DNA of 64,000 nt from Rhodocyclales bacterium (lineage in GTDB: Bacteria > Pseudomonadota > Gammaproteobacteria > Burkholderiales > Rhodocyclaceae): positions 108,353 to 172,352 of the forward strand of contig JACPEH010000009.1 in assembly GCA_016183655.1 (NCBI GenBank), written 5' to 3'. Shown here piece by piece: positions 53,922-64,000 of the stretch. Positions within the stretch are counted from its first letter, which is position 1. Each line of letters begins with the position of its first letter. The notes beneath the pieces were generated by a model, which was given only the letters and a program-made list of their open reading frames with translations, was not told the DNA's origin and ran no database searches. Made by a program: the position numbers and the translations under genes.

Positions 53922-55802
53922 TTACTTGCCGGCCGGCGCCGTGGCGGTGTTGCCCGGTTTCCAGACCTGGCCGATGGCCAGCGAGGCCAGTTTCTTGCGG
54001 CGGCCGTAGATCAGGTTGACCAGCGAACGCGAGACGACCACGGCCGAGAAGATCGAGGTCAGGATGCCGAGGCAGTGCACCACGGCGAAACCGCGTACCG
54101 GGCCGGAGCCGAAGATGAGCAGCATCAGGCCGACGATCAGCGTCGTTACGTTCGAGTCGACGATGGTGTCGAAGGCGCGTTCGTAGCCGGCGGCGATGGC
54201 CGCCTGCGGCGTTGCGCCGTTGCGCAGTTCCTCGCGGATGCGCTCGTTGATCAGCACGTTGGCGTCGATCGCCATGCCCAGCGCCAGCGCGATGGCAGCG
54301 ATGCCGGGCAGCGTCAGCGTCGCCTGCAGCATCGACAGCAGCGCGACCAGGAAGAGCAGGTTGGAGCCGAGCGCGATGACCGAGATGAAACCGAATAGCA
54401 GGTAGTAGGCGATCATGAAGGCGGCGATCGCGGCGAAGCCCCACAGCGTCGAATCGAAGCCCTTCTTGATGTTCTCGGCGCCGAGCGACGGGCCGATGGT
54501 GCGTTCCTCGATGATCTCCATCGGCGCCGCGAGCGAGCCGGCGCGCAGCAGCAGCGCGGTGTCGTTGGCTTCGGTGGTGGTCATGCGGCCGGAAATCTGC
54601 ACGCGGCCGCCGCCGATCTCGGTGCGGATCACCGGCGCCGTAACGACCTCGCCCTTGCCCTTCTCGATCAGCAGGATGGCCATCCGCTTGCCGACGTTCT
54701 CGCGCGTGATGTCCTTGAAGATGCGGGAGCCGGCGGAATCCAGCGTCAGATGCACGGCCGGTTCCTGGGTCTGGTTGTCGAAGCCGGGCTGGGCATCGGT
54801 CAGGCGGTCGCCGGTCAGCACCACCTGCTTCTTCACCAGCAGCGGCGCGCCGCCGCGCTCGACGTAGAGCTCGGTGCCGAACGGCACCTGGCCGGACTGG
54901 GCAGCTTCGAGCCCGCCCGGGGTGTCGTCGACCATGCGGATTTCGAGGGTGGCGGTGCGGCCGAGGATGTCCTTGGCCTTGGCCGTATCCTGCACGCCGG
55001 GCAGCTGCACGACGATGCGGTCGGCGCCCTGCTGCTGGATCACCGGCTCGGCGACGCCGAGTTCGTTGATCCGGTTGTGCAGCGTGGTGATGTTCTGCTT
55101 CAGCGCGAAGTCCTGGATGCGCTTCATCGCCTCCGGCTTCAGCGTCGCGACGAGGCGCAGGTCGCTGCCTTCGCCCTGCTCGACCAGCTGCAGGTCGGGC
55201 TGGTTGTCGGCGAGCGTGTTGCGGCCCTTGTCGCGGACGTCGGTTTCGCGGAAACGGATGGTGATGCGGTCGCCGTCGCGGCTGATGCCGGCGTGGCGGA
55301 CGTTCTTGTCGCGGAACAGCGAGCGCAGGTCGGCGGCGGTGGCGTCGAGCCGCTTCGTCGTCGCGCCCTTCATGTCCACCTGCAGCAGGAAGTGCACGCC
55401 GCCGCGCAGGTCGAGGCCGAGGTACATCGGCAGCGCATGCAGGCCGGTCAGCCACGTCGGCGAGGCCGACAGCAGGTTCAGCGCGACCACGTACTGCGGG
55501 TCCTGCGGGTCCGGGTTGAACTGCTTCTCGAGCACGTCCTTGGCCTTCAGCTGCGTGTCGGTGTCCTTCAGGCGGACCTTGACGCCGTTGCTGTCGAGGA
55601 AGATGCCGTCATGCGTCACCCCGGCGCCCTTCAGCGTCGTCTCGGCACGTTCGAGCGTGCGCGGGTCGACCTTGATCGTGGCCTTGACGCTCGATACCTG
55701 GACTGCGGGGGATTCGCCGAAGAAGTTCGGCAGCGTGTAGATGAAGCCGATCACCAGGGCCACGGCCACGGTGATGTACTTCCAGAGCGGGTATCTGTTC
55801 AT
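53922..55802 (-). CDS. secD: Protein translocase subunit SecD
   Basis: 626 residues, normal SecD size. N-terminal helix, the large periplasmic P1 domain (LGLDLRGGVHFLLQVDMKGA, RINELGVAEPVIQQQGADRIVVQLPGV), then five membrane segments with NIKKGFDSTLWGFAAIAAFMIAYYLLFG and the DANVLINERIREELRNG signature. Works with SecF and YajC. The gap to yajC is 94 bases. Confidence 0.97.
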   Translation of the reverse strand: MNRYPLWKYITVAVALVIGFIYTLPNFFGESPAVQVSSVKATIKVDPRTLERAETTLKGAGVTHDGIFLDSNGVKVRLKDTDTQLKAKDVLEKQFNPDPQDPQYVVALNLLSASPTWLTGLHALPMYLGLDLRGGVHFLLQVDMKGATTKRLDATAADLRSLFRDKNVRHAGISRDGDRITIRFRETDVRDKGRNTLADNQPDLQLVEQGEGSDLRLVATLKPEAMKRIQDFALKQNITTLHNRINELGVAEPVIQQQGADRIVVQLPGVQDTAKAKDILGRTATLEIRMVDDTPGGLEAAQSGQVPFGTELYVERGGAPLLVKKQVVLTGDRLTDAQPGFDNQTQEPAVHLTLDSAGSRIFKDITRENVGKRMAILLIEKGKGEVVTAPVIRTEIGGGRVQISGRMTTTEANDTALLLRAGSLAAPMEIIEERTIGPSLGAENIKKGFDSTLWGFAAIAAFMIAYYLLFGFISVIALGSNLLFLVALLSMLQATLTLPGIAAIALALGMAIDANVLINERIREELRNGATPQAAIAAGYERAFDTIVDSNVTTLIVGLMLLIFGSGPVRGFAVVHCLGILTSIFSAVVVSRSLVNLIYGRRKKLASLAIGQVWKPGNTATAPAGK

Positions 55803-55896
55803 GGTTCCGGGAGGAGAGAGGCGGAGGGGGCGGACGCAGCGGGGTGGGGGAGGCGAGCGGGGATGCCCCCGCGCCTCACGCCTCAGCCGCTGTTTC

Positions 55897-56223
55897 TCAC
55901 AGGTTCTTCAGCGTTCCCTTGGGCAGCGTCAGCGCGATCGCCGGCTTCTGCACCTGGATTTCGACGCCGGCGGCGATCTCGACGGTGATGTAGTTCTCGC
56001 CGATCTTGACGACGCGGCCGGCGATGCCGCCGCCGGTGACGACCTCGTCGCCCTTGGCGAGCGCGTCGAGCATGGCCTGGTGTTCCTTGGCCTTCTTCTG
56101 CTGCGGACGGATCATCAGGAACCAGAGCACGACGAACATCAGGACGATGGGCAGGAACTGCATCATGCTGCCGGCGGCGTCGGTGGCGCCGGCGGCCTGG
56201 GCGTATGCGGAGCTAATCAGCAC
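55897..56223 (-). CDS. yajC: Preprotein translocase auxiliary subunit YajC
   Basis: 108 residues. One transmembrane helix (FLPIVLMFVVLWFLMIRPQQKKAKEHQAML) followed by a small cytoplasmic barrel (KGDEVVTGGGIAGRVVKIGENYITVEIAAGVEIQVQKPAI), the standard YajC pattern. Between tgt (64 bases) and secD in the conserved operon order. Confidence 0.96.
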   Translation of the reverse strand: MLISSAYAQAAGATDAAGSMMQFLPIVLMFVVLWFLMIRPQQKKAKEHQAMLDALAKGDEVVTGGGIAGRVVKIGENYITVEIAAGVEIQVQKPAIALTLPKGTLKNL

Positions 56224-56287
56224 GGGGTGTCTCCTTGTTCAAGAATCAGGGTTTTTGGTTGCAGCGGAAGGCGGGCATTGTACCACC

Positions 56288-58428
<2,141 letters not shown>

Positions 58429-58514
58429 GGCGTTGCGTGCGGCGTTCTGGCTTGTCCGGGGCGTGTGAATCGGGGATAATCCGCGCTCCTCAGGCCTGCT
58501 TCAGGCGGGCCCGG

Positions 58515-58599
58515 GCCGAGATGGCGGAATCGGTAGACGCAGCGGATTCAAAATCCGCCGCCGAAAGGCGTAAGGGTTCGAGTCCCTTTCTCGGCACCA
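58515..58599 (+). tRNA. tRNA-Leu (CAA)
   Basis: Acceptor GCCGAGA pairs with TCTCGGC (58589-58595); D arm with GGTAGA; anticodon stem GCGGA/TCCGC around loop TTCAAAA, anticodon CAA; a long variable arm (GCCGAAAGGCG region) as expected for a leucine tRNA; T arm GGGTTCGAGTCCC; discriminator A and encoded CCA at 58597-58599. Between queA (divergent) and menA. Confidence 0.95.
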
Positions 58600-58627
58600 C
58601 CAGCAGCGAAAAGCGCGGAAGTATACC

Positions 58628-59524
58628 ATGCCCGACCCGCTTCCCCCGGCCGCAGCGTCCGCTGTCAGGCCCTCGCCGCGGCAAGCCTGGTGGCTTGCGC
58701 TGCGCCCGAAAACACTCTCCGTCTCGATCGCGCCGGTGCTTGCCGGCAGCGCACTGGCCTTTGCCGAAAGCGGCGGCTGGCTGCTCTGGCCGGCACTCGT
58801 CGCCGCGCTGGCGGCGATGCTGATCCAGGTTGGCACCAACCTGCACAACGACGTCTCCGATTTCGAGCGCGGCGCCGACACGCCGGAGCGCCTCGGTCCG
58901 CCGCGCGCGACGGCGATGGGCTGGCTGTCGGCGGCAGCGGTGCGCCGTGCCGCCTGGCTGGCCTTTGCGCTGGCCTTCCTGCTCGGCATCGCGCTGGTCG
59001 TTCGCGGCGGCTGGCCGATCGTCGCCATCGGCATTGCGTCGCTGCTGGCCGGCTGGGCCTACACCGGCGGCCCGCGGCCGATCGCCTATACGCCGTTCGG
59101 CGAACTCTTCGTTCTCGCCTTCTTCGGGCTGGCGGCGGTCGGCGGCAGCTACTACCTGCAGGCCTTGTCGCTGTCGCCGGCGGCGATCGTCGCCGCGCTT
59201 ATGCTCGGCGCCTTCGCGGCGGCGGTGATCAGCGTCAACAACACCCGCGACCTCGCCACCGATGCCCGCGCCGGCAAGCGCACGCTGGCCGTGCATCTCG
59301 GCCGGGCCGGGATGGATCGGGTCTATGCGGCGGAACTGGCGCTGCCGTTCGCCGCGCTGCCGCTGCTGGCGTTCCTCGGCGGGCACGGCGTCTGGCTGGC
59401 GCTGCCCTGCCTGGCGGCACCGGCGGCGCTGTGCCTTGCCCGCCGCTTCCGGAACGAACCGGCAGGGCCGGGCTTCAACGCGCTGCTGGCGGAAACGGCC
59501 CGCCTGCAGGCCGTCTTCGCCGCC

Positions 59525-59551
<27 letters not shown>
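58628..59551 (+). CDS. menA: 1,4-dihydroxy-2-naphthoate polyprenyltransferase (MenA-like)
   Basis: 307 residues, UbiA superfamily with about eight helices. LRPKTLSVSIAPVLAGSALA, the first Asp-rich site NLHNDVSDFERGADTPERLGPPRA and the second NNTRDLATDARAGKRTLAVHLGR are MenA-type. It attaches the isoprenoid tail in menaquinone synthesis. No other men or mqn gene is in the window. Its 3' end overlaps the convergent nirE/cobA gene by 27 bases. Confidence 0.9.
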
Positions 59552-62239
<2,688 letters not shown>

Positions 62240-62273
62240 TCGGCTGATTGCTGTAGCGTTACTGCAAGTCAAG

Positions 62274-62300
62274 ACCGGGGGCTTCGGCCCCCGGTTTTTT
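62274..62300 (+). terminator. Intrinsic terminator after nirS
   Basis: Stem ACCGGGGGC / GCCCCCGGT with loop TTCG and a T-run 62295-62300. The genes behind it likely use readthrough or their own promoter (TATAAT at 62316-62321). Confidence 0.92.
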
Positions 62301-62315
62301 ATTTGAACAAGCCAC

Positions 62316-62321
62316 TATAAT
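62316..62321 (+). promoter_or_regulatory. Perfect -10 hexamer before the cupredoxin gene
   Basis: TATAAT, 40 bases upstream of the cupredoxin ATG. No good -35 at 17 bases, so an activator may be needed. Confidence 0.4.
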
Positions 62322-62361
62322 TTCCGGTCGAAGGATCATCCCGATCGCGAAAGGAACGACC

Positions 62362-62673
62362 ATGCGCCGGATAACGACCGCTGTGCTGCTCATGCTTCCG
62401 CTCGGCCTGGCGAACGCCGAAACCGTCGAGGTGCGCATCGAGAAGTACAAATTCGTTCCCGAGGAGATCCGGATCAAGGCCGGCGACACTGTCGTCTGGA
62501 AGAGTTATGAAAAGCGCGGCTACCACACCGTCTGGTTCAAGGAGAAAGGGCTCCCCGAGTCCGAGCCGATGTTTCCGGACGAGAGCTGGCAGATGAAGTT
62601 CGAAACGAAGGGCGACCACCCCTATGTCTGTGGTCCGCATCCGGAAATGAGCGGACGCGTGATCGTCGAGTAA
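62362..62673 (+). CDS. Small periplasmic cupredoxin (type-1 copper protein)
   Basis: 103 residues with signal peptide (ITTAVLLMLPLGLANA). Plastocyanin/azurin-like fold with KYKFVPEEIRIKAGDTVVWKS and the full set of type-1 copper ligands: H55 (GYHTVWF), C90, H93 and M96 (YVCGPHPEM). It transfers single electrons. Sitting between nirS and nirC, 9 bases before nirC, it is probably an electron donor to NirS or related to copper-dependent NO handling. It lacks the size of pseudoazurin (about 120 mature residues). Confidence 0.9.
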   Translation: MRRITTAVLLMLPLGLANAETVEVRIEKYKFVPEEIRIKAGDTVVWKSYEKRGYHTVWFKEKGLPESEPMFPDESWQMKFETKGDHPYVCGPHPEMSGRVIVE

Positions 62674-62682
62674 CGGAAAGCG

Positions 62683-63015
62683 ATGAAGCGAATTGTTTGT
62701 GTTGTTATGGCGGCACTGTCCGTTGGCGCCAGCGCGTCGACCGCCGCCGAGCCGTCGCCGGAACGCGTGCGCGAGCTGGTGCGCATGGTGCGCCAGGACT
62801 GCGGTTCCTGCCACGGCATGACCCTCAACGGCGGCCTCGGGCCGGCACTGACCGCCGAGGCCTTGAAGGTGCGCGACGTGCCGAAGGCGGCGCTGGTCGC
62901 CACCATCGTCGGCGGCCGTCCCGGGACGCCGATGCCGCCGTGGCATCGTTTCGTTTCCGAGGCCGAGGCCGACTGGATCGTCGACCGTCTGCTCGAAGGC
63001 TTCCCGGCGCAATAG
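62683..63015 (+). CDS. nirC: NirC-type c55X cytochrome
   Basis: 110 residues with signal peptide. One haem c site C40-G-S-C43-H44 and the segment RQDCGSCHGMTLNGGLGPALTAEALKVRDVPKAALVATIVGGRPGTPMPPWHRFVSEAEADWIVDRL, which closely follows the c55X/NirC proteins of nir clusters. NirC feeds electrons to NirS or takes part in haem d1 maturation. No nirF, nirD or nirJ follows within the window. Confidence 0.9.
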   Translation: MKRIVCVVMAALSVGASASTAAEPSPERVRELVRMVRQDCGSCHGMTLNGGLGPALTAEALKVRDVPKAALVATIVGGRPGTPMPPWHRFVSEAEADWIVDRLLEGFPAQ

Positions 63016-63078
63016 GGCGTTCGCGCCCGGCACCCGCAAGACCCGCCCCCCAAACACTTGAGCCCGAAGCCCCGTCGC

Positions 63079-63126
63079 TTCGTAATGCGCGAAGCGCATT
63101 ACGAAGGTGCCGCCGGCGGGTTTTTT
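63079..63126 (+). terminator. Hairpin and T-run after nirC
   Basis: Inverted repeat TTCGTAATGCGC / GCGCATTACGAA with loop GAA (63079-63105), then the GC-rich GCCGCCGGCGGG and a T-run of six (to 63126). The whole forms a likely end of the nir transcript. Confidence 0.7.
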
Positions 63127-63164
63127 GTTGCCTGCCGCCCGGCCTCGGGCAACTATTTTCAAGC

Positions 63165-63184
63165 GATTTGACGATCGTCAAATC
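63165..63184. promoter_or_regulatory. 20-bp perfect palindrome, FNR/DNR/NnrR-like
   Basis: Perfect palindrome whose core is TTGACGATCGTCAA. It has the TTGA-N6-TCAA form of the CRP/FNR family, with C/G in place of T/A at the fifth position of each half. Centre about 123 bases before the tlpA-like start, between it and the nir terminator. Confidence 0.65.
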
Positions 63185-63297
63185 GGCACCCCGCCAAGAC
63201 GCGAATCTGCGTCGATATGTCGCAGGGGCAGCGCTTCCCCGCGCACTAGAATTCGTCCCTGATTTCCTCCCGGCGAAATTTCTGGCGCGTATCGGCG

Positions 63298-63804
63298 ATG
63301 CTTCGACACTATCCGACCCGGCTCTCGCGAGCCATCTTCCTCCTCCTCTCCTGCATGCTCCTGTCGGCAGCGGCGCGCGCCGTGGAGGAACCTGTCCGCC
63401 CCTTCGTCGCCGGGTCGCTGCAGAAGATCGTCGGCGAACGCCAGGGCAGGCCGTTCATCCTCGCGCTGTGGTCGGTTTCCTGCACGCACTGCCCGGAAGA
63501 GCTGAAGACGCTGGGCCGGCTGAAGCAGGCAAACCCCGCGCTCGACGTCGTGCTCGTCTCCACCGACGATGCCGAGGACGCGCCGCGCGTGCGCGAGCTC
63601 GCCCGCCGCTTCGGTCTGGCGACAGCGCCGCAGTGGGTGTTCGCCGACGCCGCGCCGGAGCGCCTGCGCTTTGAGATCGACCGCAAATGGTACGGCGAGC
63701 TGCCGCGCACGATGTTCTTCGACCGCAAGCACCAGGTCGAGGCGGTGTCCGGCCTGGTGTCGCAGGAGCGCCTGGCACGCTGGATCGGGGAGAACGTCCG
63801 GTGA
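63298..63804 (+). CDS. TlpA-like thiol-disulfide oxidoreductase
   Basis: 168 residues. Signal peptide (RAIFLLLSCMLLSAAARA), then a thioredoxin-like domain with active site C62-T-H-C65 in ALWSVSCTHCPEELKTLGRLK, VVLVSTDDAEDAP and GLATAPQWVFAD, and the cis-Pro strand ELPRTMFFDRK. TlpA/ResA relatives reduce disulfides or help copper or cytochrome maturation in the periplasm. Stop overlaps the next gene (GTGA), a TonB, and the palindrome at 63165 lies upstream. Confidence 0.87.
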   Translation: MLRHYPTRLSRAIFLLLSCMLLSAAARAVEEPVRPFVAGSLQKIVGERQGRPFILALWSVSCTHCPEELKTLGRLKQANPALDVVLVSTDDAEDAPRVRELARRFGLATAPQWVFADAAPERLRFEIDRKWYGELPRTMFFDRKHQVEAVSGLVSQERLARWIGENVR

Positions 63805-64000
63805 CGTCCCCGGTGCTGGCGGAGACCGCTTCCTACTACGCACCGCCGGCCGCCCCGTCGGCCGGCCGCTCGCGCCGGCTGGCCGCGCTGCTGGCGGTGC
63901 TCGGCGTGCACCTGCTGGTCGCCGGCCTGATCGCCGTCGCCGTCGTCCGCCCCGAGCTGGCGCCGCCGCTGCGCACGCTCGCCGTGCGCCTGCTGGAGGC
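63801..64000 (+). CDS. TonB-like energy transducer, N-terminal fragment
   Basis: Begins with GTG overlapping the stop of the TlpA-like gene. The first 66 residues carry a short cytoplasmic end with basic residues and one strong hydrophobic helix (LAALLAVLGVHLLVAGLIAVAVV), as in TonB N-termini that contact ExbB/ExbD (the H in VLGVHLL is typical). It runs off the window. With the TlpA-like gene it probably serves TonB-dependent uptake linked to denitrification (copper or haem). Confidence 0.75.
   Translation, partial: MTSPVLAETASYYAPPAAPSAGRSRRLAALLAVLGVHLLVAGLIAVAVVRPELAPPLRTLAVRLLE

Overview
The window is about 64 kb of high-GC, densely coding bacterial chromosome. It is best explained as a denitrifying, facultatively anaerobic betaproteobacterium, probably Rhodocyclales-like (Azospira/Dechloromonas/Thauera type). 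The support is the haem-cd1 nitrite reductase nirS with a NirC-type cytochrome and a uroporphyrinogen-III methyltransferase, several FNR/DNR-type boxes (TTGAT-N4-ATCAA), two bacteriohaemerythrins, a DUF2322 protein, and the queA-tgt-yajC-secD-secF and nudJ-mnmA orders. The genus is inference; no rRNA is present.

Layout. 1-5 kb: the end of a decaprenyl-phosphate phosphoribosyltransferase, a CorA-like transporter, and a large PAS-GAF-GGDEF-EAL signalling protein on the minus strand. 5-12 kb: cobalamin adenosyltransferase, hydroxypyruvate isomerase, an FNR-box-preceded haemerythrin, then a glycolate oxidase operon (FadR-type GntR regulator, glcD, glcE, glcF). 12-20 kb: HDOD protein, acyl-CoA synthetase with a small unknown partner, PP2C phosphatase, RhlE helicase, a GGDEF protein, a Tas-like aldo/keto reductase and a lipoprotein. 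20-30 kb: glutaryl-CoA dehydrogenase, an orphan UgpB with UgpQ, alaS, a second haemerythrin, rluA, a periplasmic cupin, DNA glycosylase and threonine aldolase. 30-38 kb (mostly minus): a translationally coupled pair of EAL-HDOD proteins, phosphomannomutase/phosphoglucomutase, a YheT-like hydrolase, a SnoaL-like protein, waaF, a zinc-finger protein and ilvE. 38-49 kb: nudJ, a secreted protein that may be a cysteine peptidase, mnmA, a UPF0104 membrane protein, DprE1/DprE2-like genes, a YgjP-like metalloprotease, DbpA helicase, GST, purB and DUF2322.

49.0-51.5 kb is an accessory island of visibly lower GC. It holds an HNH-like zinc protein and the toxin-antitoxin modules vapBC and brnTA. A near-identical 28-bp direct repeat (27/28), which is the 3' end of paaK, flanks brnTA, so brnTA appears to sit in a duplicated or truncated gene end. 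After the island come paaK (with an FNR-like site), the secretion/queuosine operon, tRNA-Leu(CAA) and menA. The end of the window is the nitrite reductase locus: nirE/cobA divergent from nirS, a type-1 copper protein, nirC, then a TlpA-like protein and a TonB that runs off the edge, preceded by an FNR/DNR-like perfect palindrome.

Themes. Glycolate/glyoxylate metabolism (glcDEF, hyi), anaerobic respiration under FNR-family control, c-di-GMP signalling (four EAL/GGDEF proteins plus an HDOD-only protein), and a decaprenylphosphoryl-arabinose-type pathway (DprE1/E2 plus the phosphoribosyltransferase fragment) unusual for a Gram-negative. No CRISPR array, rRNA or intact transposase was seen.
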